Below the pieces are notes generated by a model. It searched no databases. It saw only the letters and a program-made list of their open reading frames with translations, and was not told the origin of the DNA. From assembly GCA_005281725.1 (NCBI GenBank), contig SSBO01000003.1, forward strand, positions 7,414,575-7,478,574: a stretch of DNA of 64,000 nt, written 5' to 3'. Of this stretch, positions 40,101 to 55,100 are shown piece by piece. Positions within the stretch are counted from its first letter, which is position 1. Every line of letters starts with the position of its first letter. The stretch is from Wuchereria bancrofti (lineage: Eukaryota; Nematoda; Chromadorea; Rhabditida; Onchocercidae). The position numbers were made by a program, and so were the translations under genes.

Positions 40101-43100
40101 TTGAAATATTTCAAGCAAAATTTGTTTACGTCGATTGCATTTGCGACCACGCCAACCAGGAGCACAATGACAATGACCACTGATTGGATCACAACTTGCA
40201 CCATTTTCACATAAGCATAATTCTTCGCAATGTTCACCAAACAAACCATGAGGACAAATGCGCTCACATCTAAATTTAGCTTTGAAACTTAATGCAATGG
40301 ATGCGCATTAAGATGATGTTAGATCGTATGAAGTATGATAAAAATACAAGAATGATTATGCTCAAGTAATCATTTGAAACTGTTTAAAAAAAAATTGAAC
40401 TGAATTTAAAATGTGATACCATATATACCTTTCACCAATGGAACCAGGTAAACACTGACAAGTACCATCTGTACGGTTGCAACTTGCACCTCGCATACAA
40501 CTACATTTTTGCTCACAATTTATTCCATACCGTTCGAATGGACACGCTAAAAACAAATAATATAAAATGAAAAATGTAGTGCAATTTCAGCAGTAGGTAA
40601 AGCGGTATTAGAGCTGAAGAGAATTTTAATATAATGATTGATTACTATCTTTACAAAAAACTTATATTTGGAGCAAAACAAAAAAGTAATCCTAAAGGAA
40701 AGAATAAAAAATTAGAAATAAAATATGAAATTTTTGATATCGTGATATAATCGGGTGCTGATTATTATTTGAGGATTTTTGATATGAGTTCCCGAAATTG
40801 AAAAAAAAGAACAGTTTAGAAGCTATAAATTTCAGTTCACTGTTAAGACGGAATAATATTTTTGAGTAGAAAACTTACTAAATTCACATGCAGGTCCGGT
40901 CCATCCCTCTGCACATTTACAAGTACCATTTTTAGGATCGCAAGTACCATTGTGCATGCAAAGACAATGATTGTTACAATTAGGTCCATAATGATCGGAT
41001 GGGCATTCTATTAACAAAACAAACTTCTTAATCTTTGGATAATAAAATTTTGGTTTGATTTGCATAAACATTATGCGCCTCTAAACAAAATAAATAAATA
41101 AATCATTCACTGACCTTCTTCGCAGTTTCGTCCCATAAATCCTGCTGGACAATCACAATTCCCTGTAAATCGATCACAAATTCCATTGTTCATGCATTGA
41201 CATTCCTCATTACAACCAATGCCCCACCTGAAATACATAACAATTCAATCAATTTTGTAATGTAGGATAAAAGATATAAGTAACAAATTATGATAAAAGT
41301 ATTCATTTTTTTAACATCTAAAATTTTAGGATAGTTCTTGGATTAAATTTTTTTAGACAGTTACTTCTTAAATAATCTATCAGAAATATTATAACAGCTT
41401 AATCCTTTATAACAAAAGGAAAGTAAAGAAGGTTCAAAGTAAATAAATAATTAAAATTCTGCCAATCAAATTTTGATTGTTTCCTTAACATAAAATTTTT
41501 GCAAATATAATAATATTAAACAATAACATTGAAAAAAGTCATAATTCTATCCCACAATTTACCTGTTGGAAGGACACGGCGTTCGACAATTAGTTCCAGT
41601 CCAACCTTCAGCACAAAGACATTCTCCAGTTACAGGATGGCATTTCAAGACAAATGGTGTCATTTCGATATTCTCTGAAGCTAAACATTTCAATTATTAG
41701 CTTTCATCAGCTTTTTTTGTTTACAAAAACCGGAATAAAAGAAGTGAGAAAAAAGTGGCAAACCAATAAAGTGTTGTCAATATTGAAGATACTAACTAAA
41801 CGATGAAGAGCAATTGCAGATTTTTTTACAACCAGCACCGTATCGTCCATCAGGACATGGCCTATCACAGTACTGGCCACGCCAACCAGGCTTGCAGGTG
41901 CAAACACCATTGATTGGATCACAAGTAGCATCATTTCGACAAAAACAAATACCTTTACAGCGATTACCAAAATAACCTTCTTCACATCCTAAAATATCAT
42001 TAGCATATGTTAATTGAATGACGGGAAATATTGGGGACAGTAAATAAAATGGAAGAAATTGATATTCAATCTTTTCACAATAATTTTTAAACTGTTTTTT
42101 GAAAAACAATCAATATATCATCCACTGCACAAGTTATTCTACAAAGAAGCTGTTGGCTTTGTCAACATATCGTTTTTTCTCATTTAAACTCTTCTATAAA
42201 AATTTTGCGAAACAGAATTGCTTCAACTGTCTCGTCATTCTCTCTCTCTCTCAAAAAAAAAAAAAAAAAAATGAAGACAAAGATAGAACTGATGAACCTA
42301 CGTTGCTCACAATTTTTCCCGTGATATCCCGGCGGGCAAGTACATTCCCCATCAGTTGGATCACATTGCACTCCTTGTTCGCAATTACATCGCTCGTTGC
42401 AATTAATACCAAAATATCCTTCCGGACATGGTATATCGCATTTCTGACCACTCCAACCGGTCAAACATTTGCATGAACCATTTGAAGGATCGCAATCAGC
42501 GCCATTATAACAGTCACAAAGTTGCATACAATTTAGACCAAAACGATTGCTTGGACAAACTGCAATATCAATTTATATAGCAAAATTGGAATTAAAATTG
42601 ATTTTAAAATTTGCACTACTAATGACTAATTATTCTAATTATATCTCAATTTCAAACGAATAACGACTTTAATCTTGCACAACATATCAAGTAAATAATA
42701 AGTTAGCAATAAATATATCAAGTAAGTTCTATCTAATGTGTCAAATATTTCTATCTAAAAAGTTTCAAAGCAGAGACAACGAAGTTCAGAACTGTTTATC
42801 AGTAAACAAATTGTAATTGATATTTACACTCGTCTTTAAACAACTCATCATCTCGTTTGCTTTGATGTTCTAATCAATTGCCTCTGATGTGTAGTAATTT
42901 CCCGAAAACCAACTGTTTTAAAATTTCATTCATTGCTCTTTTCAAAGTTCGAATTCACTTTGCATCTTTTTTTTTTTTTTGCTACCAATAAACAAAATCA
43001 ACGTAAGATTTTTCATTATTAGTGCAATGGTTTTGAAATATTACTTTGTAAAGTTAGATCAATTCTTCTTCCAACTACGCATACAACCTGGAATAATAAT

Positions 43101-46100
43101 AAGAAATAAAATACCTTCACTACAAGCAGCACCATAATATCCTGCTGGACAGATGCATGAACCATCTTTACTATTACAGGTACCATTATTTTTACAGGAA
43201 CATTCATGTTGACAGTTGGGACCGTATAAGCCACTAGGACACACTGAAAAAGTTTAATATATTTTGTTCATTTTATAATTAACAAGTAGATTAGTCTTTA
43301 TAGCTGGAAATAATTTGTACTTAATTGCAGTGATCACTAATATAACTGGACTAATGATAAAATTATTGATAATCATAACCAATCAAACCTTTTGTTGAAA
43401 AAAAAAAGATAATCTATGAATTTTATGACCTTTCATTAATGATAAAGTAAATTATATGTAATCAAAATACAATGGACAAATCTGAGCTACTCTAATTGGA
43501 ATTGAGTGGATGTATGTTCGTATTTGCAAACAATATTTAAATCATCATGCTTCTTCGCATGCGAAAAAAAAAATTAAAACTTCAGCATGCATTTTGCATG
43601 CATTTTTATTACATGCTTCAAAATTTTCAAAATATATATATATGATTAGCTCACTCTTATCACACAATACACCGTAATAACCAGGTCGGCATGTGCATGT
43701 TCCGGTGACATGATGACATACTTGAGATGCACCTGTTTTGCATGCACATTTCTGAGTACAGTTATATCCGTACATACCGGTAGAACAAGCTGAAATTGCA
43801 AAACTGGAAATTAGTGCATTTATTAAACCTATTGCACGCATATTGCATGCCATTTGTGCTCATTTCATGCACTGTCCACAACGAAGGCTTCAAATAACGT
43901 GCAATTGATACATAAAAAATGTATTTAGTTTATTTAGAAAAGATGACAAAAAAAACAGTAAAATTTAAAAAAAAAAAAAGTTCGAGAGACAATGGCTGTT
44001 AGACATATCATAGAATCAATCAACAGACGGAAAATGATGAATGAATTTGTAAACTTACGTGTTTGGCATTGATCACCGGTGTATCCTGGACGACATTTTT
44101 TGATACAATCGCCAGTAGTAGAATCACATTCCTGATTTTCAGCGCATCTGCACTTTTTGGTACAGGATTGTCCGTAGAAACCAACCGGACAACGTCTTTT
44201 ACAGAATGGACCGTAGAAACCACTTTTGCAAATGCATTTTCCAGTCTATAAATTAACTTTTCATTATTTTGATCAATTACCTGATTGTTTCTGGTAATTA
44301 TCTGTCATCTATACAATCTGTTAGTCTTTCTTGAGATACAATGGAGATAGATTATATTAAATTCAAAATGTGATAGCATGATGATACCTTTGGTTCACAA
44401 CCTTCTGAGTATTCTTTCTCGCAGTTGCAAACATGACGACAATTACGACCATAGCTAAATCGTGGACAAATCTGATCACATTTTTCACCATAATAACCAG
44501 TTGGACAAGAGCAATATCCATATTTCCTGTCACATCGTCCACTGTTACAGGTCATCTGACACGGTAAATTGCACGAAGGTCCATAGAAGCCTATGTTGTT
44601 GTTAGTTAGACAGAGATTTAAATAAATGATAAGGTAGAAAATAATGATTAATCTTTCTAATATATAATATGATAAGGTAGAAAAAACATTTACATGCAAG
44701 TAAGGAAGAATCAAATGTGTAATATTTATTTCTTTATTTCGAAAAATATTGAATGCTAAATTTTAAGCTTCCAAAAAAAGAAAATCGTTGTCAAGTAAAA
44801 ACAGACCAGCCGGACAACTATCATCACATTCAGCGCCAACCGGACAATCGCATTCACCGGTAATATGATTGCAAATTTGTCCGTTACATTCGCATGCTTT
44901 TTTACAACCCAGTCCCCATGTACCTTCTGCACATTGATTCTCACAAACTACACCGGTATATCCGGAAGCACATTCACAACCACTCTTATCACGACGACAT
45001 TTTCCTGTAAAATACATCTGTAAATGAATACCATAGAAAAGTAAAATTTATAGGATAGATTTGAAAGATTATAAAAATGAAATGAATGGATGAGAAATAT
45101 AAATGAAAAATTGATTGACGTAATATAGCATCTTACTTGGCTATAACTATTCTTCATAGCATTAATTTAACTAACCTCCATTTTTACAATCAGCGCATCG
45201 ATAACGACAATCTTTTCCAAATCGTCCATATTCGCAAGCTATAAATAAAAAAAAAAAAAATAATACTTAAATTGGTTTTAGCTTAACAAAAATGAACTAA
45301 TAGCTTTTTACTACATAACAGTACAACGATGATATGAGTCAATGACGTGAATGTTACAACAAAAACAACAACAACCACTACTACTCCTAGTGGGATGTAG
45401 CTGTTATGCTTTTTTTACAACATTAATCCTCCAGTTATCATATCTGTTTATCAATCAAGATACACAGATCATCTGACATGAAAAGTCATAGAAGTGATAT
45501 TGTAAAATACCTAATGAGTTTCTGAACTAAAACACATAACTAATTACAAAACAAGTAAACAAACATTGTCATACTCCCATTCAGAATCTACCATTAATAA
45601 TCTATCTTTCAACTAACAGAATTTTTTTTTTCCAACGAATAGAATAATATTTTTATTAATAGAATATTTTTCAACGATCAAATGAATTTGCAATACTTTC
45701 AAATAAATGAAATAAACTCAAATATACGAAAAAAAGAGTATAGAAAATAAGATGTAATTGACCAGTAGGAAGACTGTGAAGCATACGCACAGCACCAAAA
45801 TGTGACAGTTTAGAAAAATCCTGCGGTATGCTTTCATCTTCTATTGAAATTTCCGAATGTTGACGAATGATATCATTATGTTCCGAATGATCAGTTAATA
45901 ATTCTATCTGTCTTGCATGCTCTGAAATTAAGTACCACACAACAAGCATGCATTTAACTTCATTGCTAAATGATTTGAGATAATTTTCTTATAAATAACA
46001 AAATTTTTGCAATAATAAATAAAACACGAATCATTAAGTCAGTCACAGTATATTTACAAAAATCTTTTTTTTTTTTTTATCTGAAATGACAATTTCTGAA

Positions 46101-49100
46101 TTATTTGGATGCATATGTCGCATCACTTGATACTAATTCGATTATTTGATACTGTTTTGCTTTTAAAATTTATTAATTACTTGGTACTACTTTGATTTTA
46201 AATTAGAGAAGTAATATAATTAGAGAAATAAGATAAGTAATAATTATGCATGCAAACACAATCACTACAAATATTACAATTAACAGTAGTACGAGTATTG
46301 TAAAGTTACACTTAGATACACATACGTCTGATGCTAGAAGGAGCAGAATCAGTTGTTAAGTGTATAAATAACAAATCTGATAAAAGTGATGCTGAAATGA
46401 ATTCAAATTTTAAATGCATTAATTAAAAATTTAACTAACTCATAAATGAACATTATAATTTGTTATTTCACGTAAATTAACAAAATAAATACAAATATAT
46501 ATATGAAAAGGAAAATGTTACCAATGCATGTTTTGCCATCTTCTGCAAGACTGAAACCACGAAAGCATTTGCAATGATAACTACCTTCCTCATTCTTGCA
46601 CAATTGACTACATCCACCGTTATTTGATAAACATTCGTTAATATCTAAATAATAATTGCCATTTTAATTCATAAAATTTCACATAAACTTTAATAATTTA
46701 ATAATTTAACCATTTTAATTCATAAAATTTCACATAAACTTTAATAAAATATGAAGGAATATAGAAATATATATTAAATGCATCAGATTGTATAAGATTT
46801 TCTTAGTGAATATTTTATCAGTGATTGACTGATAACAACTATTAATAATTATATACCCTTTTCTTTCTATTTTTGAAAGCTTTTATTTGTCCTTTTTTTT
46901 TTTTATTCGTGAAAATTTTAACTGTTGCCTTGCTTGTTATTACAGTAAAATATAAAAAGAATAGAAGATATAAAAATGAAATATATTTTAACTTCTACTA
47001 CTTTATCTATTTCATTGTATTAATTTAACAATATTATAATATTAATTTTATTATTTAATAGGATGTTTATATTAAGAGATTTTTTTAGTCGCTTAAATTT
47101 GAGAGGAAGAAACTTGAACCATAGCAGGAATGGTTGTCAGATGCTAAATTATAACCAATTTCACATGTACATGCATATCCACCTTCTTCGTTGATACAGT
47201 TATGCTCACAACCAGCATTATTTGCGATACATTCATTAATATCTTCAAAGGTATCAAAATGAATCAGAAAATATCAATTGAAGAAAGATTTAAAGAAAAA
47301 AAAAAAAAGAAACTGTGCAATAGAAGCAACCTTCGCAAGTTTTGCCATCGTAAATTAATAAGAAACCGGTTTTGCAAGAACAATAATAGCTACCAGGTAA
47401 GTTAATGCAAAGTTGCTTACAGCCACCGTTATCCTCGATACATTCATCAATGTCTGAAAGAATATTTACATATTAAAATTATAATTTTTAACAATATAAA
47501 ATTACTTACTTGAACGATCAGAAGTAGTTTGCTTGGAAAATTACTGAATTTTAAAATTATTATTATCAATTGGAATGATTATCATTGTGAGGAATTATCA
47601 TTGATGTTGACGAAGATTAGAAAAGTTTACCAGAGCATGATTTATCATCGTTGATAAGTTGATAACCGGATTTGCAAGAGCATTTCAGACTACCATCTTC
47701 ATTACTTTCACAGATGTGCTCACAGCCTCCGTTTTCATCCTATAATTTCATCTTACTTTAACATTTATGGCATTTTATTAATTTATTTATTTTACCATTT
47801 ATTTATATACCCAAGAAATATTTATTCTACATTTAATTTCTCATATGAATTACTATTTGATATATTTACATACAGTATGAATTTTGTAAAGTAGTCTTCG
47901 TTTTACCTGACACGGATCAATTATTGGTTTACAATGGCGTCCATCTAGTAGTAGTTGATATCCTGAGCGACAACGGCACCTTCAATGAATTTACAGTAAT
48001 TTTATTGGTTTAGTTTAACACATACTATTGGTTAATCTGATTACAACTACTATAAAATAGGTCATTTGCGCCAAGAATTTTGAACCAATATTTGCCATTG
48101 TTGTACCTCACATTTTAACTATCATTATCTAAGATGGCAGGCAAATGAGAAATTAATAAATGAGAAAAATAAAAAAAGTGCTATTTTTGTTTCAAATGAA
48201 ATTTTGAAATATCAATTAGTTTGCGCTAGAAACTTTGAATAGGAAGAAGAAATTGACAAAAGATTGATTGTCACTTAACTGCAATCTTCCATATTCTCGA
48301 ATTCGTTTTTTTTTTAAAACTGTTTTATAGAATCTGGTAGAAATAATGACTTATTCTCACCAATATACTACGTTAGTAAATAATTCAACAGATAATGCTT
48401 CATCCATTTTACAAGAAATTAAATTTGCAAAACCTGTATGTTCCATAAACATTAACACATTCATGCTGGCATTCTGAATTTTTTGTTGTTGCGCATTCAT
48501 CGATATCTGCAAAAAAAAATTTTATTTCATTTCCATATTTTTCCTCAAAAAATTTTTAACATTCTTTTTTGATAATGATAATAATATTAACATTGAATTG
48601 TTAGGAAAGAAATTAATTTAGAAAAAGTTTGTAAAAATCAATCAATATTTCATTCAAATTACTAAAAACTTTTTTCATGGTATGCTACCATAGCGTATGC
48701 TATACAGCTTACAACTTTAAATATCCAAAGTTCTTATTTATTTTTCAAATATTTGACAGACCAACGCATGATTTCTGATCCGGTCCAATCCTGAGACCAT
48801 GATAGCATTGACATACGGCTCTTCCGTTATCATTCACACAGTGTTGCTCACAACCACCACGATTTATCGCGCATGGATCAATCGCTAAAATTCACTTTAA
48901 AAAAATTCTAAAATTAAAAAGAAATTAATTACTACGGTAAATAATGGAAGTAACATTTTACCTGTAACCTTAAAATACATTATTTCCTACACAGTTACGT
49001 AGAATCATAAAATTTGTAAAGTCCTCATGAATTCCGGGAATTCCGGAATGATGAATTGATGAATGAATTGACTGACATGTGTATGACTTAGCAGATTTCT

Positions 49101-52100
49101 CGGATGCAGTTCAGTAAATGAAGTAATATTTTCAAGAAAAACTTCATTTTTTCTTTTTTTCCTTTTTGCTAAAATTGTTTTACCATTTTCAAAAATCATT
49201 TGAGGACAAAAAGATATGATTTTTATTTGAAGATGTATTTTCCCTTCATAATATTGTTTGTCATCATCTGTTGAATGGGAGATTTAGAGCAAAGAGGACA
49301 GCAGCAATAGCAGTAACAATGAACAATTATCTTTAGGCTAAACAATAGACTGTAGAAGGTAGGCTTAGGCTTAAACATATTAAATTATTCAAAAGAGATT
49401 TTCATCTATTCTTTCCTCGTCCATCTTTTCTTCTGCTCAACCGTTCATGAGAATCTTTAATCTTATAAGTTTCAGCAAAATAAAAAGCCAATTTTATTTG
49501 TAAACTTTGAGCTTGAAATGATTCATTTGATTGACATTTTTAATGGCTTTTTTCTAAACCAATTGCTAATTGCTTGCAAAAAATTCTCCTCAAAATTTTT
49601 ATGAAATAATACGAGATTTAATAATTAAAAGAAATTCCTTCCACTTTCCATTTTAAATGAAACATTTTATCACAAGTTTCCTTATTTTATAATGTTCAAA
49701 AGTACATTTGTTTTCGAAATCTTTAACCATCCTTGTCTTCTCTTTTTATCTTTTTAAAAAGCTCTATGATATGCTATCATATCACGATGACAATATATTT
49801 TATAGTCGATTCCATCAAGAAAGAATTTTTTTTTTTAACTTTTTTCAAGTATTGCTAATGCCAATTACTTACGATGGCATCGGCGCTTATCGGTAGCTAA
49901 TTTGAACCCTTGTCGACATTTGCATCGATGAAATCGTCCATGTCTCTCTTCGCAAATGTGCTCACAACCACCATTATCTGTTGCGCAAATGTTTTGACCT
50001 GAAAGAGGTTAAAAGCATATAGCAACTTTTCCGACTCATTCAATTTCAATAATTTATGGTTTGTTGAATAATTTCCTCCCATAAGCATCCATCTGATCCA
50101 ACTTCCGGTTTATACTGAATAGAGAAATATTAGCTGTGTCAGTCTTAATAAATGCAATTGAAGCATGCATGCATGCATGCATTCAGAGAAGGGAAGAAGA
50201 TCGGTGAAGCAGGAAGAAATACTGTAATCGGATATTTTGAAGTGACTAGAAGTCAGGTATGAACAGTAATAAATTTGCATAAGATTTTCACATTGATTAC
50301 ATGAAAAGATCGAATCGCTAATTAATGAGACATTATCGTTGAAGCTAAATTGATCATTGGAATGTGATTGATTAATTTCAGTTATCGTTTCTTCTCATTA
50401 TCAAACTTTTTTTTACTCTCATTCATGCATTTTGATAAATATTGATGAACATTACTATCACTTCATTCGATCTGACCTCATTCACGTTCACGTTTACGTG
50501 ATATCATTTTCTTTCTTCGTCGTTTGCTTCAGTGCTTCTCCCCTGTGTTCTGCGTTAATAATTGCTATTTATTATTACCACTTAATTTTTTTCATCATCC
50601 GGCTGCTGAATCATTTTGGATGATTTCGTCTAACAAAGACAAAATTCCTTCCTTATTTCTGTCTCCTTCTCCCTTCTCTCTTTCTTTTTCTCTTTTATCC
50701 ATTCATTCTTTTCCATTCCTTTCCCTCTCTATCATACCTCTTCACTTCTCATCCTTCTTAATTTATGCAATTACTCTCAATAAATAACCGTTTTTCGGGT
50801 ATTTTTTTTGAAAGAAAATCTCTGTCAGTAAAAAACAAACATTGGAAAATTTTTCGAAAATTGGGAATGGGAATTTTTTACGTAGAATACAATTACTGAT
50901 GGATGAATAACAGTTGCATTTATATTATCAGTCTTCGAGTAGCAAAACGGTCAAAACGGTTAATTATTGCTGCTATCAATAACAAAGATTTGTTAGTGTT
51001 AAGTTGGTGAAAAATTTTTTTAAACAAAATTACTTAAATTATTTATCTAAATTCAACTATCAATTGTAAACAATGGGAAATTCTTACGGACGCATCGACG
51101 ACCATTTGAATGAAGTTGCATTCTTGGCGGACACTCACAACGATATCCACCTTCCGTATTTAGGCATCGAAATTCGCAACCACCGTTTTCAAATTGACAT
51201 TCATCAACATCTGAAAAACTGCATTTCAGTGTACATTTGATATTTAAAGGAAAGAAAAAAAAAAGAAAAAGAAAACAGGAAACATAAATGGAAAGTACCA
51301 ATGCATTTCTGGTGATCGCTATCTAGCTGATATCCGGCAAAACAACGACAGTAGAATGTGCCAATCGTATTGACGCAATCGTGTGGGCAACCACCATTTT
51401 CCACTAAGCATTCATTTATATCTAAATAATATCAATTAAATGTAACCAATTAATAATTTCAGGTGCAATCCGGAAGTATTGGAAAAAACTAAAAATTGAA
51501 TGTAATACATTTCAGCCAATAAGCTTGGTATTATTCATGCATTTTAATCAAATTTAGCAATGAAATTGATAAATAAATAATTAGTTTAAAAATTTAAATT
51601 CAGATCAGCATCTGATGTTCAGCTATAATTTTATCAATTTAAAAAAACGAATATACATTAAAAAAACTAATGCAAGTTTTTTTTTTTGTCAGACGGCAAG
51701 TATCACAATCAATATACAGTAATCTTGAAAATGTACAAATGAACTATGACCTACCATATTGGCATCGAGCACCTTGAAATCCAGGCAAGCAGCGACAAAT
51801 TTCCTCACTCTTATCCGATGTTGACGGTTGACAAGTACCACCATTATGACATAATTCTGGTGTACAACTTGCTGTATCGGAAAAATTAAATTTTATTCTA
51901 ACCCATTCAAAGTTTCGTTTTTATCCATTTGAAACAATTACAAATATAATATTTTAACTACAGTATATTTGACATTATTATTTATATGATAACTGATTGA
52001 AATATTACATTCATCAATAAACTTTCAAAGTTTAATATGAAATCTTATAAAAAAAAATCACGATTTTTTGCTTTAATTTAAAATTTTGACTTTTTTTCTT

Positions 52101-55100
52101 TTGAATTATCGAAATTCACACATTGATATATGCGCATAATATTCATATGAAATAGTTTTAACAAATCATTTACTATTTCAGTTAGTTAAAAATAGGTATT
52201 TGTAAGAATTTACATTTGAAAGAAATTGTCAACAAATAAATTTTATTAAAATTAAAAGAAATGAAATAGTAGAATGGTTAACCTCGTTGGCAACCTTCTT
52301 TACCGGGTACCTGAATCCAACCCGTACAACACTGTGCTGTTGTATGTCTTCTTGTTCGTGTAACATTTTTATATGTACGATAATAAACTGTCCTGAAATA
52401 GTTTATTTCCTCCTTTCTCTCTCTCTTTTCATCCCTCTCTCCCTCTCTCTGTTTTGTTGCTTCATTTATAACTTAAATTGTTACAGTGTTTAATTATTTT
52501 AATATCTGATGCATCACCTTTCAACAGTATCCATTTTCTGATTTATTTAGTTCATCATTTCATTGATTGATGATTGATTGATTAATTAATTGATTGGGTA
52601 ATCAAATTAACTTACTTATTCTGATATAATTTGACAACTGCTAAAATATGAACTATAAAGGAAAGTTAATAAATGATAATTAGGATTTGCTAATCTAAGT
52701 AAACCTACTTCATTCAAAAATATAAATGTGATAAGATCTCGCAATAAAATGGAACGAAAAACAATATTTCTTCATTTGTGCTTTGGAGTGAAAAATTCAA
52801 ATTCTAAAATTTATTAATTTAAGTATTAATACTTCTAGTCCTCTATATTTTAACCAATTATCAATTTTTCAAACATATTACTTCACGATATTTTCTTTTC
52901 AAAAAATCGTCCCCTCAGAAAGCTTGTCCATCAATTTTTTTTTCTTCACAAAATTATCGAGCCGATTTATTAAGGCTCTATAATTAATTGCTCTAATTAT
53001 AGGTTAGCCAAAAAGGTCATTCTCGTCTCGGTACTTGTACTTATAACATTATAGATTATATCAAAATGATTAATTAAAGAAGTACCTTCTACAAGGTAAC
53101 ACGAATATTACTCGTAATCTTTATCAAGAGTATCAGTACTAGCAATGTATGTTATCACTGATAGCAATTATCATTTCCCATTAGTTTGCATTTTTTTTTC
53201 TCTCGAAGAAGCATTCATAAGAAATTACTATCAGAAGCAAACTCTATTCAATCATTTCTCACTTCGAAAACAAAATTTTGTAATGGCAGTGGACAAAATC
53301 ACTTCGTTTGTTAATAATTTCATTTTGTCAAAATTTTTGAAAATCATTAAATTGTTATTCACTGATTCAATTATTTTTTCCTGTATATTCAATAAATTAC
53401 ACTCAATTCTATGGAATTTGAATTTTAAGAATAAAAAGTGTGAAAAATTTTTTTTCTCTCTCTCTGCTCAAGGTGGAATGGATTTTTAATAATTAAATTG
53501 GTAATAGCTGATGAAATTAGTCATACAAATGGAGTGGAAATGACATACAAATTTGACAAAAGAAAAGAAGAAATGATTAGGAGGGCAAGAGAGAGAGAGA
53601 GAAAGAGGGAGAAAGGAAAAGGGAGAGAGACAATAGATGTAATCAGGGCAGAGAAAGTAGAAAATTGAAATTGGAAGTTAATGAATGTTACGAAGGGAAA
53701 TGATTTATGCTCTCTCGATTTTTACTAAAACTGCTTCCTTTATTGGTAACATATCAAAAATACTATATTACTGTTATTTTTAATCATAAAATACATGCAA
53801 TTACTATACTGCCATTAGTTAAATTTTTTTTTATTTGAATTTATAATTGAAAATGTTGAAATTTAAAGACTTGCAATTATTCTTTGTTATGATAAAATGA
53901 ATATAATTTAGCATTATATAAATTTACAGAAAACATTCATTAATATGATGAAGAAGAAAAAAATGGAAATAATTCTGAAAAAAGAAAACAAACTTTGGTT
54001 CTCGAACTGAACATGAGCGGAATTGTCCATTACAACCTGGTTTTCGACTTCTGATATATTTTGTATAAGCATGAACGCATGGCTCACGTACTGTTACTGT
54101 TTCAATCTCTTCGTGTGGACAAACATTTAATCTAAAAAAAGAAAAAGATGGTAATAAATAAAAAAGAAATTTTTTTAATGATGCAATGAAGTTGCATTAT
54201 TGTTATACAATCGTTTTATAACTAATTAACAAAATACAACTAATTTTTTTAGTTTTATAATTAATTAGCAACAGTTACATCAATGAAGATTTAAAGTAAA
54301 ATTACAATAATGATAATGACAACAATAATAATAAATAATAATGATAATAATAATAAATAATATAATGATAATTATATAATAATAGTAATAATAATTATAA
54401 CAATTAATAATTAATAGCAATAACAATAATAATAAATAGTAGTAGTATTCGTCGTAGTAGTAGTAGTCGTAGTATCACTCATATATGAAAACAAAAATTC
54501 AATTACTTTTAAATTATTTTGCTCATCCATTAAATTATTTCAACAATGATAATTAAATATTTCTTTTAGCTCTATGTCGGAATTTTGTAAACAAATTTAT
54601 TATAGATAGCTTAAATATTTATGCATTCCATTTGACCGCAATAAATTCTCAATTACGTTGCGGTACCTAAAGAATTTCAACTGACAAGGCCATCTTTCCT
54701 TTCTTTATCCCTTCTTCCTCATTTAACTGCGACAAGAGCAATAACATACGAACACCACTAACATACACAAATTTTATTTTAATGAGAACAACTAATTTAT
54801 TGCGGTAACTAATAAACTTATTTCGCAAGACTAATTATTAAAAAAGAAAGAGATTTAAATAATAAAAAATGACATTTAACATCTAACTGTTTGTAATTAT
54901 TTTGAAATTATCAAATATCAATAACCTAACATCTAGGCTCTGTAATTATTCTGAGATTATCAGAATCAATAAGATATCATTTTCCCGTTGCAATTACATT
55001 CCCAAGATTTCTCCTTTCTTTTGCATATAACTAATTTGGGAATAATTAAAATTTGTTCTCTATATTTGCGGTCTATTCAATTTAGAAGCAACTTTGAAGG

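Larger units (their letters stand above)
46522..51421 (-). other. MEGF6-like exons 5-14: nine fibrillin-type EGF domains
   Basis: Exons: 51299-51421, 51088-51210, 49873-49998, 48762-48884, 48434-48506, 47907-47979, 47631-47739, 47331-47453, 47120-47242 and 46522-46644. Six modules open with the calcium-binding signature (DINEC, DVDEC, DIDEC, DIDEC, DINEC, DINEC); those in exons 7, 8 and 10/11 have degenerate openings (Q-N-I-C, I-D-P-C). Six exons are exactly 123 nt with phase 1-1 borders, as expected of shuffled or tandemly duplicated modules. Exons 9 and 10 (73 nt each) split one domain. These domains usually form rigid calcium-stabilised rods. Confidence 0.9.
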
